DNA from: Paenibacillus sp. E222 | GTDB taxonomy: Bacteria; Bacillota; Bacilli; Paenibacillales; Paenibacillaceae | DNA length: 64,000 nucleotides | Assembly: GCF_013401555.1 (NCBI RefSeq) | Contig: NZ_CP058552.1 | Location: 1,674,001 to 1,738,000, forward strand | Direction of reading: 5' to 3' | Position numbers and translations under genes: made by a program | Notes under the pieces: model-generated | The model's database searches: none | What the model was told of the DNA's origin: nothing | Seen by the model: only the letters and a program-made list of their open reading frames with translations | Shown here: positions 9,985 to 18,764 of the stretch, in pieces | How positions within the stretch are numbered: the stretch's first letter is position 1 | Layout of the letters: the number at the start of each line of letters is the position of its first letter

Positions 9985-10080
9985 TTTTATATTGAACTTT
10001 GTGGGCAAACAGTGTAGCGTAAAGATTGGGAAGTGAACCCATATGAACGTAAACTCACCTAAAGGGAGCGTGCGAGGCGA

Positions 10081-11523
10081 ATGAAGTCTTTTCTGGATGA
10101 ACAATTTTTGCTGCACAGTGAAACGGCGATCAAGTTATATGAGGACTATGCGAAGGACATGCCGATTATTGACTATCACTGCCACTTGAGTCCACAGGAG
10201 ATCTACGAGAATAAAACCTTTGGCAATATTACAGAGGCCTGGTTATACGGTGATCACTACAAATGGCGGCTGATGCGCGCAAACGGAATTGAGGAGCAGT
10301 ACATTACGGGTGGAGAGGGCGTAACCGATTACGATCGTTTTCTGGCGTATGCCAAAACCGTCCCGATGATGATTGGTAACCCGCTGTACGCGTGGTCTCA
10401 TTTGGAATTACAGCGTTATTTCGGTGTCTATGAAGTGTTGAATGAGACGAGCGCCCCGGCGATCTGGGAAAAAGTAAATGCCAAGCTGAACAGTGACGGA
10501 TTCGGTGCACGTGATCTCATTACCAAATCCAATGTTACCGTGGTATGCACGACGGATGATCCATGTGATTCCCTGGAATATCACCTGAAGATTCAGGAGA
10601 TTGAAGGATTCGATACAGCTGTACTGCCTTCATTCCGTCCGGATAAAGGGCTGGAACTAAACCGCGATACCTTCTCGGAATGGGTAGGCAAGCTGTCGCA
10701 GGCAGCCGGAACGGCCATTTCCGATTATGACTCGTTCCTCTCCGCTCTGGAATCACGGGTAGAGTTCTTCCATTCCGTAGGAGGCCGGGTATCTGACCAT
10801 GCACTGGATTATGTACCTTTCGGTGTCGCTACACGGGAGGAAGCAGGGGCAATATTTGCGAAGGCTCTCGCTGGGCAGAAGGTTAGCCGTGAGGAAGAGA
10901 ACAAGTACAAGACGGTAACGCTGACTTTCCTCGGCAAGCTGTACGCAGATCGGGGCTGGGTCATGCAGTTTCATATTAATGCGGCCCGCAACAATAACAG
11001 CCGGATGTTTGCCCAGCTTGGTCCGGATACCGGCTATGATTCCGTTAATGATACGCCGCTTTCCTCAGCTATAATCGGTTTGCTCGATGCACTGGAGCAG
11101 CAGCAAGCGCTGCCGAAAACGATCCTGTATTCCTTAAATCCTCGGGACAATGAAGTGCTCGCAGCGATTATCGGCAGTTTCCAGGGCGGCGGCATTCCAG
11201 GCAAAATTCAGCTTGGTGCAGCATGGTGGTTCAATGATACGAAGGATGGCATGCTCGCTCAAATGAAAGCGCTGGCGAATGTAGGTTTAATTAGCCGTTT
11301 CGTCGGCATGTTAACCGATTCACGCAGTTTTCTCTCCTATACACGACATGAGTATTTCCGCCGCCTGGTCTGCAACCTTATCGGTGAATGGGCCGAACAA
11401 GGCGAGGTACCGCATGATATGGATCTACTTGGACAGATCGTGCAGGGCATTGCCTACAACAATGCGAAGGAGTATTTCCCTTTTGCTTCCGCGCTCAAAA
11501 CTGTATCTGCTTCGCAGTCTTAA
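10081..11523 (+). CDS. uxaC: Glucuronate/uronate isomerase
   Basis: Protein of 480 residues, close to the usual UxaC length. The start MKSFLDEQFLLHSETAIKLY and PIIDYHCHLSPQEI (HxH metal site of the amidohydrolase fold) are diagnostic, as are VVCTTDDPCDSLEYH, QFHINAARNNNSRMF and the DSRSFLSYTRHEYFRR region near the end. It converts D-glucuronate to D-fructuronate (and galacturonate to tagaturonate) in the cytoplasm, the first step of uronate catabolism. AGGGAG precedes the start. No other uronate gene is next to it; a cre-like site lies upstream and a terminator follows at once. Confidence 0.95.
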   Translation: MKSFLDEQFLLHSETAIKLYEDYAKDMPIIDYHCHLSPQEIYENKTFGNITEAWLYGDHYKWRLMRANGIEEQYITGGEGVTDYDRFLAYAKTVPMMIGNPLYAWSHLELQRYFGVYEVLNETSAPAIWEKVNAKLNSDGFGARDLITKSNVTVVCTTDDPCDSLEYHLKIQEIEGFDTAVLPSFRPDKGLELNRDTFSEWVGKLSQAAGTAISDYDSFLSALESRVEFFHSVGGRVSDHALDYVPFGVATREEAGAIFAKALAGQKVSREEENKYKTVTLTFLGKLYADRGWVMQFHINAARNNNSRMFAQLGPDTGYDSVNDTPLSSAIIGLLDALEQQQALPKTILYSLNPRDNEVLAAIIGSFQGGGIPGKIQLGAAWWFNDTKDGMLAQMKALANVGLISRFVGMLTDSRSFLSYTRHEYFRRLVCNLIGEWAEQGEVPHDMDLLGQIVQGIAYNNAKEYFPFASALKTVSASQS

Positions 11524-11541
11524 TTCTTCTATATTTGGTTC

Positions 11542-11573
11542 AAAACCGTGGCTTTAAAGTCACGGTTTTTTGT
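11542..11573 (+). terminator. Terminator after uxaC
   Basis: AAAACCGTG pairs with CACGGTTTT around GCTTTAAAGT, and a T-run follows. Confidence 0.85.
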
Positions 11574-11587
11574 TGTGCATTTGCTGT

Positions 11588-11616
11588 TTGACATTCAACT
11601 TTTGCAGGAATATACT
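11588..11616 (+). promoter_or_regulatory. SigA promoter of the MarR-ABC operon
   Basis: Perfect -35 TTGACA (11588-11593), 17-bp spacer and -10 TATACT (11611-11616). The expected start point is near 11623. Confidence 0.8.
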
Positions 11617-11625
11617 TAGTACACC

Positions 11626-11668
11626 TAATTAATTGATTGGCTATTTAATTGGAATGCTATTTAATAGA
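11626..11668. promoter_or_regulatory. AT-rich operator candidate for the MarR regulator
   Basis: Immediately after the promoter come TTAATTAATTGATT and two direct repeats of GCTATTTAAT 15 bp apart (from about 11640 and 11655). This is the usual place for autorepression by a MarR protein. Binding is inference. Confidence 0.45.
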
Positions 11669-11724
11669 TGTCCTATGATGTTGGACGTCTATGGAATGAT
11701 AATGAAAATAAGGGGGGGACAATA

Positions 11725-12267
11725 ATGACTGGCATAGATCCGGTTGCCCAGAAGCTTTTGTATTCCATCATGCAGTTTAATAAAGGCAAATGGAGGCAGC
11801 ATAAACCACATGGGCGTAATCACAATGAGATTATGGTTCTGGGTTGTTTGCTCCACGGCATGCATCCGGGAGAACAATTGAATTGGCAGGATAATCCTCC
11901 TAATTTCGAAGACACACTGCATTCAAATCATCCAGGACTGAAAGTATCGGAAATTAGTGCATTGTTGCGTGTGAAATCACCGACGATTACTCCCGTCATT
12001 CGAGGCCTTGAAGACGAGGGCCTGGTTGAACGAACTATGGACCCAGAGGATCGTCGCGCAGTCCGCATTACGATTACCGAAGCAGGTCGTGAAATTATCC
12101 GGGCGGCTCATCAGGAGCGCATGGAGATATTTAATAAGCTCGTTGAGCATCTGGGTGAGGAAGACAGTCTTCAATTAGCGGAATTGTTGACCAAGGTGTA
12201 CACCTTTTTTGATACAAAGGTTTCCCAACAGATGGATGCGTCCACACAAGGAGATGATAAGCCATGA
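11725..12267 (+). CDS. MarR-family transcriptional regulator
   Basis: Protein of 180 residues. The winged helix lies at about residues 75-140: LKVSEISALLRVKSPTITPVIRGLEDEGLVERTMDPEDRRAVRITIT, with the DxRxxR wing pattern of MarR proteins. ATG 11725 follows AGGGGGGGAC. Its stop overlaps the ATG of the first exporter gene, so translation is coupled. It probably represses its own operon and responds to a drug or toxic metabolite exported by the ABC pair. Confidence 0.9.
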   Translation: MTGIDPVAQKLLYSIMQFNKGKWRQHKPHGRNHNEIMVLGCLLHGMHPGEQLNWQDNPPNFEDTLHSNHPGLKVSEISALLRVKSPTITPVIRGLEDEGLVERTMDPEDRRAVRITITEAGREIIRAAHQERMEIFNKLVEHLGEEDSLQLAELLTKVYTFFDTKVSQQMDASTQGDDKP

Positions 12268-13991
12268 TGAAATTGTTTCGCATGCTTAAGCCTTACCGAG
12301 TCCCCATTTTCTTCATACTGGGTCTGGTGCTGTTACAGTCGCTGGCTGAACTGTATTTGCCAACCCTGATGGCGGACATCGTTAATGGCGGCATAGTAAA
12401 AGGAGATGTTCCATACATTTGGCAGATTGGTGGCTGGATGCTATTAATTGCCGTAGCAGGCACGGCCTGTTCTGTAACAGCCAGTTATCTCTCCTCCCGT
12501 ACAGCGGGTGGATTTGCCAAACAGCTGCGCAGCAGAGTGTTCCGCCATGTGGAGAACTTTTCGCTGCAGGAATTTGATAAATTGGGTACAGCCTCGCTGA
12601 TTACCCGTACCACCAATGATATTACGCAGGTTCAAAACGTATTAACAATGATGCTGCGCATGATGGTTATGGCACCGATGATGTGTATCGGTGGTATCTT
12701 CATGGCGGTATCCCAGGATGCCAAATTATCAACCATTTTCCTGGTTGTCCTGCCTGTACTGGCCGGGGCCATCGCACTGATTGGTGCGAAGGGTCTGCCT
12801 TTGTTCAAACAAATTCAGAAAAAGCTCGACCGACTCAATCTGGTCCTGCGTGAGCAACTAACAGGGATTCGCGTGGTTCGTTCCTTTAATCGTGGGGAAC
12901 ATGAGCGTGTTCGTTTTAATGGAGCCAATACGGATCTGAGAGACGTTTCCATTAAAGTGAATGTGCTCATGGCAACATTAATGCCTGTGATGATGCTGGT
13001 TATGAACTTTTCAATGATTGCCATCCTTTATTTCGGTGGACAGCGTATCGACAGCGGGAATATGAATATTGGTTCATTGATTGCCTTTATTCAGTATGCG
13101 ATGCAAATCATGTTCTCCCTCATTATGGTTTCCATTATCTTTGTGATGATTCCAAGAGCTTCGGCTTCGGCAGAACGGATCAACGAAGTATTGGATATGC
13201 ATCCCGATCTTAGCAATCCAGAGCAGCCTCGTGATATGAAGTCGCTGCAAGGCACCATTGAATTCGATAATGTGACATTCCGTTATCCGGGTGCAGAAAA
13301 TGCTGCGTTGTCAGGCATTTCATTTACGGCACGCCCGGGTGAAACCACAGCTATTATCGGGGGTACGGGCTCAGGGAAATCCACATTGCTCAGTCTCATT
13401 CCACGTTTCTATGATGTAACGGAGGGCAGTGTACGGGTCAATGGTACAGATGTCCGTGAGCTGCGGCAGGAAGATCTGCGGGCCAAAATCGGATTTGTAC
13501 CGCAAAAAGCGGTTCTTTTCACCGGAACGATTGCGGAGAATATCCGCCACGGGAAGGATGACGCCACGATGGAGGAGATTGTTCGAGCCGCTCAAACGGC
13601 TCAGGCAGAGAACTTCATTACGGAGATGAAAGACGGTTACGACAGCGTCATTGCACAGGGAGGTAACAACGTATCCGGTGGACAGAAGCAGCGTTTGTCC
13701 ATTGCACGCGCACTGGTTCGCCGTCCGGAAGTATATATTTTTGACGACAGCTTCTCGGCTCTCGATTTCAAAACCGATGCCAATCTTCGTGCTGCCCTGA
13801 AGTCCGAAACGACTGAAGCAGCAGTGCTAATTGTAGCTCAGCGTGTAAGTACGGTTATGGATGCGGATCGCATTCTGGTTATGGATGAAGGACGGATTGT
13901 CGGTTCAGGAACACATAAAGAGCTGATGGAGCACAATGAAGTGTATCGCGAGATTGTATCCTCCCAGCTGACAGAGGAGGAGATCGCATGA
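12264..13991 (+). CDS. ABC exporter half-transporter, subunit with degenerate catalytic site (BmrC/YfiB-like)
   Basis: Protein of 575 residues: a six-helix type IV exporter membrane domain (about 1-320) and a nucleotide-binding domain (about 335-575). Walker A GGTGSGKST is at about 366-374, the signature is VSGGQ, and Walker B reads VYIFDD, with Asp495 where the catalytic Glu normally sits. Heterodimeric exporters such as BmrCD show the same substitution in one partner, giving one inactive ATP site. It overlaps the MarR gene by 4 bp and the partner gene by 4 bp. Confidence 0.9.
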   Translation: MMKLFRMLKPYRVPIFFILGLVLLQSLAELYLPTLMADIVNGGIVKGDVPYIWQIGGWMLLIAVAGTACSVTASYLSSRTAGGFAKQLRSRVFRHVENFSLQEFDKLGTASLITRTTNDITQVQNVLTMMLRMMVMAPMMCIGGIFMAVSQDAKLSTIFLVVLPVLAGAIALIGAKGLPLFKQIQKKLDRLNLVLREQLTGIRVVRSFNRGEHERVRFNGANTDLRDVSIKVNVLMATLMPVMMLVMNFSMIAILYFGGQRIDSGNMNIGSLIAFIQYAMQIMFSLIMVSIIFVMIPRASASAERINEVLDMHPDLSNPEQPRDMKSLQGTIEFDNVTFRYPGAENAALSGISFTARPGETTAIIGGTGSGKSTLLSLIPRFYDVTEGSVRVNGTDVRELRQEDLRAKIGFVPQKAVLFTGTIAENIRHGKDDATMEEIVRAAQTAQAENFITEMKDGYDSVIAQGGNNVSGGQKQRLSIARALVRRPEVYIFDDSFSALDFKTDANLRAALKSETTEAAVLIVAQRVSTVMDADRILVMDEGRIVGSGTHKELMEHNEVYREIVSSQLTEEEIA

Positions 13992-15868
13992 GTGAACGTA
14001 CAGAACGCAAGTCACCTCGTCCCCCTGGCGGACCGGGGCATCCCGGAGGCGGAATGGGCATGCGGCCTCCTGTGGAGAAAGCGAAGGATTTCAAAGGTAC
14101 ACTGCGGCGTTTGATGCGGTATCTTCAGCCCCACAGCTATCGATTGCTGGGTGTGCTGGTCGCTGCAATTCTAAGTACCGTGTTCAGCATTATCAGTCCT
14201 AAGATTATGGCGGAAGGCACGGATATTCTCAGTAAAGGCGCTATTGCCATCCTTCAGGGTGTACAGGGGGCCGGGATTGATTTTCCTGCCTTGATAAAAG
14301 TATTGTATCTGCTTGGGGGACTCTACCTGTTTAGTGCAGCTTTCATGTACATTCAGCAATACCTGATGGCTGGTGTAGCTCAGCGGGTTGTGTACGACAT
14401 GCGTGAGCAGATCAGTGCCAAGGTTGGACGTCTGCCGCTGAAATATTTTGACTCCCGTACTCACGGGGAAACATTAAGCCGGGCGACAAACGATGTGGAC
14501 AACATCAGTAATACACTCCAGCAAAGTTTGGCGCAATTTATTACGTCTGTAGTCACCATTGTCGGGGTTATCATCATGATGTTGACCATTAGTCCATGGA
14601 TGACCCTGATTACCATTTTGACTCTGCCATTAAGCGTGGTAGTGGTTATGCTGGTGGCATCCCGCTCGCAAAAACACTTTGCAGGCCAGCAGAAATCACT
14701 TGGTGAATTGAACGGCCATGTCGAGGAAATGTACACCGGACACAAGGTAGTCAAAGCCTTTGGACGGGAAGAACATTCGGTTGAACAGTTCGAAAAAGTG
14801 AACGAAGAACTGTATGAATCCGGTTGGAAAGCCCAGTTTATCTCGGGGATTATCATGCCACTGATGACGTTTGTAGGTAACCTTGGTTATGTGCTGATCT
14901 GTGTGGTCGGCGGGATCTTTGTTACACGTGGTGCTATCTCCATCGGGGATATCCTTGCATTCACACAGTACTCCCGTCAGTTCACTCAGCCGATTAACCA
15001 GATTGCCAACATCTCGAATATCATTCAGTCCACCATCGCTTCGGCGGAGCGGGTATTTGAATTGCTGGATGAAGAGGAAGAGGTTCCAGAGTCTTCGAAA
15101 CCAGTACAATTGCAGCAACCACAGGGTGCCGTTGCATTCCATGGTGTGAATTTTGGATATAAAGCGGATGAGTTACTCATTCAAAATATGAATATTGATG
15201 TAAAACCGGGACAGACGGTAGCCATTGTCGGGCCGACTGGAGCGGGGAAAACAACGCTGATCAACCTCCTGATGCGTTTCTACGAAATTCAGGACGGCCA
15301 AATTACCATTGACGGTGTTAATATCGTGGACATGGAACGCGGCAAGCTGCGCAGCCTGTTTGGGATGGTGCTTCAGGACACATGGTTGTTCAACGGAACG
15401 ATCCGTGACAACATTGCCTATGGCCGAGAAGGCGCAACGGAAGCGGAAGTCATCAAGGCAGCCGATGCGGCCCATGCCGATCACTTCATTCGTACCTTGC
15501 CTGATGGATATGATACGGTGCTGAATGAAGAAGCCTCGAACATTTCACAGGGGCAGAAGCAATTGCTGACGATTGCGAGAGCAATTCTGGCGAATCCGGC
15601 CATTCTGATTCTGGATGAGGCAACGAGCAGTGTCGATACACGGACCGAAGTGTTCATCCAGAAAGCGATGAATGATCTGATGAAGGATCGCACCAGCTTT
15701 GTCATTGCCCACAGATTGTCCACCATTCGCGGAGCCGACCTGATTCTCGTCATGGATCATGGTAACGTGATTGAGCAGGGTAATCATGAGGAACTGATGG
15801 AGAAACAAGGCTTCTATGCTGATCTGTACAACAGCCAATTTACGGAGCAACAGCCACAGGCAATCTGA
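13988..15868 (+). CDS. ABC exporter half-transporter, catalytically intact partner (BmrD/YfiC-like)
   Basis: Protein of 626 residues. It opens with a cytoplasmic Pro/Gly-rich leader (RPPGGPGHPGGGMGMRPP), then six membrane helices (about 50-350) and a nucleotide-binding domain. Walker A is GPTGAGKTT. Walker B ILILDE keeps the catalytic Glu544. The signature is altered to ISQGQ. With the partner, whose signature is intact but catalytic residue is missing, this gives one consensus and one degenerate ATP site. A strong terminator follows. Confidence 0.9.
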   Translation: MSERTERKSPRPPGGPGHPGGGMGMRPPVEKAKDFKGTLRRLMRYLQPHSYRLLGVLVAAILSTVFSIISPKIMAEGTDILSKGAIAILQGVQGAGIDFPALIKVLYLLGGLYLFSAAFMYIQQYLMAGVAQRVVYDMREQISAKVGRLPLKYFDSRTHGETLSRATNDVDNISNTLQQSLAQFITSVVTIVGVIIMMLTISPWMTLITILTLPLSVVVVMLVASRSQKHFAGQQKSLGELNGHVEEMYTGHKVVKAFGREEHSVEQFEKVNEELYESGWKAQFISGIIMPLMTFVGNLGYVLICVVGGIFVTRGAISIGDILAFTQYSRQFTQPINQIANISNIIQSTIASAERVFELLDEEEEVPESSKPVQLQQPQGAVAFHGVNFGYKADELLIQNMNIDVKPGQTVAIVGPTGAGKTTLINLLMRFYEIQDGQITIDGVNIVDMERGKLRSLFGMVLQDTWLFNGTIRDNIAYGREGATEAEVIKAADAAHADHFIRTLPDGYDTVLNEEASNISQGQKQLLTIARAILANPAILILDEATSSVDTRTEVFIQKAMNDLMKDRTSFVIAHRLSTIRGADLILVMDHGNVIEQGNHEELMEKQGFYADLYNSQFTEQQPQAI

Positions 15869-15886
15869 TCCTAGATGGCGTTAACA

Positions 15887-15929
15887 TAATAGCCGGGTGC
15901 ACCCTTTGGGTGCACCCGGCTATTTGTTT
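15887..15929 (+). terminator. Strong terminator of the MarR-ABC operon
   Basis: A perfect 17-bp stem (15888-15904 with 15908-15924) around a TTT loop, followed by TGTTTG. Confidence 0.9.
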
Positions 15930-15967
15930 GCTACCGCGGCAAGTCCACGATATCGTTTCTTCTTTCC

Positions 15968-16558
15968 TTAATGCTCTTTCGAATCTTCTGGAGCTTTACC
16001 TTCGTTGACGTCGGATGACGTCTTTACCTCCAGCTTTGGCTCTTCGTTTGTCTCATCAAGCGCAGAAGGTGCCGACTCACCTGGTATCACCTCACCCTGC
16101 TCAATCATGCGTTTCACGACCTCATAACAGTCCTCGACATGTTTGTTGCCGACATACCGCATGGCCGTGAAGCTGAGCGCGGCTGCCAATCCCTGACCTG
16201 CAAAAGGGACAAATTTGGCAACCGATTTGGTAGCTACGCGCACTCCGACCCTTTTCAGCACCTGAACGACCAGTTCTTTGGTTACCATACGTCCAATGAC
16301 TTTACTTCCGATGGACATGACGAATCCGTAGATCATGGATTTGGTCTCAGGGTCCATACCGTCGAGCTGCTTTTGCGATAATCCGAATTTATTGTTAATG
16401 GCGGGCAGTAGCTGCATGAGCATTCCCACATCAGCCAGGACGTCTGTACCTGGAAGAGGAACGAGTGTTGTACCTGCGGAAGCGGTAGCTCTCTTTTTGA
16501 CCATGGTGCGGCATTCCTTGCGAACTTGCTCCAATTGTTCCAACGTTGCCGGAATCAT
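15968..16558 (-). CDS. DUF697/YcjF-like protein of unknown function
   Basis: Protein of 196 residues. VPLPGTDVLADVGMLMQLLPAINNKFGLS and the Gly/Val-rich helical stretch VATKSVAKFVPFAGQGLAAALSF fit the DUF697 (YcjF/GTPase-associated) pattern of two amphipathic or membrane-touching helices around a loop. The last 40 residues are acidic and low complexity. ATG 16558 follows GGAGGG. The serpin gene is divergent. Function is not known; family assignment is from pattern memory only. Confidence 0.6.
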   Translation of the reverse strand: MIPATLEQLEQVRKECRTMVKKRATASAGTTLVPLPGTDVLADVGMLMQLLPAINNKFGLSQKQLDGMDPETKSMIYGFVMSIGSKVIGRMVTKELVVQVLKRVGVRVATKSVAKFVPFAGQGLAAALSFTAMRYVGNKHVEDCYEVVKRMIEQGEVIPGESAPSALDETNEEPKLEVKTSSDVNEGKAPEDSKEH

Positions 16559-16756
16559 AGAGAATCCCTCCATTCGTATATGGTATAGATATAACCGTTT
16601 TGACTCGTTTTGAATGGTGTTTGTTACAGTAGAAATTGGTGACCTTGGCATATGAGTGTAAAGTAACCTTTTTCCTCAACCGTACGTCTAGTAAAAAAAG
16701 GAAATAAATGAATTGCTATGACGGTATCTGAGTATTACGGATGAGGGGGCATTTCG

Positions 16757-18058
16757 ATGCATGCACGGTTAAGAGTGTTACTGTTATTATGCTGTTTAAG
16801 TGGGCTGATCATTACGAGCTGTTCAGCAAAGGAGGACCCAAACAAGATGCAATTTAATTCGAATCAGGAGTTATCCGAGTCAGAACGAAAAGCTGCTCTG
16901 AAAGAGATCGAACCCAAAAGAATCCAAGCCATGAACACCATGGGGCTGCATATTCTTCAACAGATGGGTACAAAAGAAAAAGCTGACGGGAATAATCTGC
17001 TGATCTCTCCTTACAGCATTGCGGCGGCGATTGGCATGGCATATAACGGCAGCGTAGGTGAGACTAGGCGGGAAATGGCAGAGGTCATGGGGTGGTCGGA
17101 GCTAGAAATGGAGCAAGTGAATGCTTCTCAAGCGGCTTTGCAGCAGTTGTTGACCCATCCGGGAAAAGGAATACAGATCGGTATTGCGAACTCCATGTGG
17201 ATGAAGGACGGAATCTCGGTAGAGGAAACGTACCAAACATCCCTACAGCAAACGTATGAAGCTGAAATTAGGACACTCAATGGACAACCAGCACAAGCAA
17301 AGGAAGAGATCAATCAATGGGTGAAGCAGCAAACCGAAGGTATGATTCCAAACTTGATGCAGGAGCCCCCCGAAAAGGAAGCCCTAATGATTCTGGTGAA
17401 TGCCATTGCATTTGATGGTAACTGGATGGATGAGTTTGACCCGGAGTACACGACGGACGAAGAATTCAAGCTGGCAAATGGAAAGGAGCTGTCTGTGCGG
17501 ATGATGCATCAGAAGAAGCAGTTCCAATACTCGGAGAATGAGGACTGGCAGGCGGTTAGGCTTCCTTACGGAGATGGCCAGATGCATCTGCTTGTCGTTT
17601 TGCCGCGAGAGGGACGTACGCTGGATGAGATTCAGCAGCAGTTGCTGGATGACCCTGAACGGCTAGATACTGGCTCCGAATACAGCTTAGTTGAGCTGTC
17701 CTTGCCGCGTTTTCGTGCGGAGTATGGCATGAACCTGAAAGAGACGTTGCAGCAGATGGGGATGGAAATGGCCTTTGATCCTTATGCCGCTAATTTCACG
17801 GAAATGATTTCTCCCGGGCCGAACTTGCAAGTATACATTGGTCAGGTACTGCATCGTGCCGTGATGGAAGTGAGCGAACAAGGCACTGTAGCTGCTGCTT
17901 CAACATTAGTGGGAATGGCGGCTGGAAGTGCTCCGCCCACAGATTGGACCAAGATGGAGGTTAATCGTCCATTTATGGTTGCTGTAGTGGATAAATCCAC
18001 TGGAGCATGGTTATTTGCCGGGAACGTAAACCAACCGGAAGAGATTCCCTCCCGGTAG
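16757..18058 (+). CDS. Serpin, secreted as a lipoprotein
   Basis: Protein of 433 residues. An N-terminal lipoprotein signal ends in ITSC (Cys about residue 22), followed by a full-length serpin fold: NLLISPYSIAAAIGMAYNGS, MILVNAIAFDGNW and a C-terminal VNRPFMVAVVDKSTGAWLFAGNVNQP. The hinge EQGTVAAAST (from E374) fits the inhibitory consensus (Gly, Thr, then small residues). By alpha-1-antitrypsin spacing the scissile bond falls near Gly390-Ser391. It would trap a serine or cysteine protease at the cell surface. ATG 16757 follows GAGGGGG. It appears to be a single gene. Confidence 0.93.
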   Translation: MHARLRVLLLLCCLSGLIITSCSAKEDPNKMQFNSNQELSESERKAALKEIEPKRIQAMNTMGLHILQQMGTKEKADGNNLLISPYSIAAAIGMAYNGSVGETRREMAEVMGWSELEMEQVNASQAALQQLLTHPGKGIQIGIANSMWMKDGISVEETYQTSLQQTYEAEIRTLNGQPAQAKEEINQWVKQQTEGMIPNLMQEPPEKEALMILVNAIAFDGNWMDEFDPEYTTDEEFKLANGKELSVRMMHQKKQFQYSENEDWQAVRLPYGDGQMHLLVVLPREGRTLDEIQQQLLDDPERLDTGSEYSLVELSLPRFRAEYGMNLKETLQQMGMEMAFDPYAANFTEMISPGPNLQVYIGQVLHRAVMEVSEQGTVAAASTLVGMAAGSAPPTDWTKMEVNRPFMVAVVDKSTGAWLFAGNVNQPEEIPSR

Positions 18059-18071
18059 CGCGTAGTTTACG

Positions 18072-18653
18072 TTATCCAAGTCTGCTGACATGTTGCTCTC
18101 GGAATTCATTCTCCAGCATGCTCATCTGAATGGCGTCGTGGTATTGATGATTGTAATACAAGGCATCTCGCCGTACGCCTTCGCGTTGAAATCCGAGCTT
18201 CTCATATGTACGAATCGCACGTTGGTTGAAGGCATACACTTCAAGCTCGATTCGGTGCAGATTGCAGATACCGAAACCATAATCCAGCATAAGCAGCAGT
18301 GCCTCGCTGCCATAGCCTTTTCCTTGATGCTCTATTTGATCAATGGCGATCCGGATGTGCGCACTTCGATTTTTGGTATGCATGTCCATCAGTGCAATCT
18401 CTCCGATAACCTGGTCATTCTCCTGCAAGGCAATCAGCAGCATCAAGCGTGAGTCATCTTGGGCCGCGTTTTCGATGTAACGTTCTACTTGGGTACGGGT
18501 GAAGCTGTTTTGTGTTCCAGTAAGTCTGCGCAGCTCGGCGTCAAACAATCCGGGGAAATAGGTATCAACGTCAGTCGATTCAAATGGACGCAGATAGATG
18601 CGGTTCGTTTCCAACAGACGTGGGATGCGCGGAGATGGTGTTGGTTGAGACAT
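18072..18653 (-). CDS. GNAT acetyltransferase, RimJ/RimL type
   Basis: Protein of 193 residues with the RimJ/RimL (Acetyltransf_3) pattern: TNRIYLRPFESTDVDTYF at the start, VIGEIALMDMHTKNRSAHIRIAI, the acetyl-CoA loop HQGKGYGSEALLLMLDYGF, and YAFNQRAIRTYEKLGFQREGVRRDALY. Members acetylate ribosomal protein N-termini or small amines. ATG 18653 follows AGGAGG. The gene converges on the serpin gene and diverges from the MocR gene. Confidence 0.88.
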   Translation of the reverse strand: MSQPTPSPRIPRLLETNRIYLRPFESTDVDTYFPGLFDAELRRLTGTQNSFTRTQVERYIENAAQDDSRLMLLIALQENDQVIGEIALMDMHTKNRSAHIRIAIDQIEHQGKGYGSEALLLMLDYGFGICNLHRIELEVYAFNQRAIRTYEKLGFQREGVRRDALYYNHQYHDAIQMSMLENEFREQHVSRLG

Positions 18654-18690
18654 GGGTTATTCCTCCTGTGAGTTCTAATCGTCATGCCAT

Positions 18691-18708
18691 CAGTATAGCT
18701 GAATACTG
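18691..18708. promoter_or_regulatory. Inverted repeat in the GNAT/MocR divergent region
   Basis: CAGTAT and ATACTG with a 6-bp centre lie midway between the divergent genes, just before a possible -10 TATACT at 18709-18714. It may be the MocR operator. This rests on symmetry and position only. Confidence 0.35.
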
Positions 18709-18764
18709 TATACTTCCAAATATGCAGTTTGGACAAATTCAACAGGACAGATGAGGTGCAAGTC

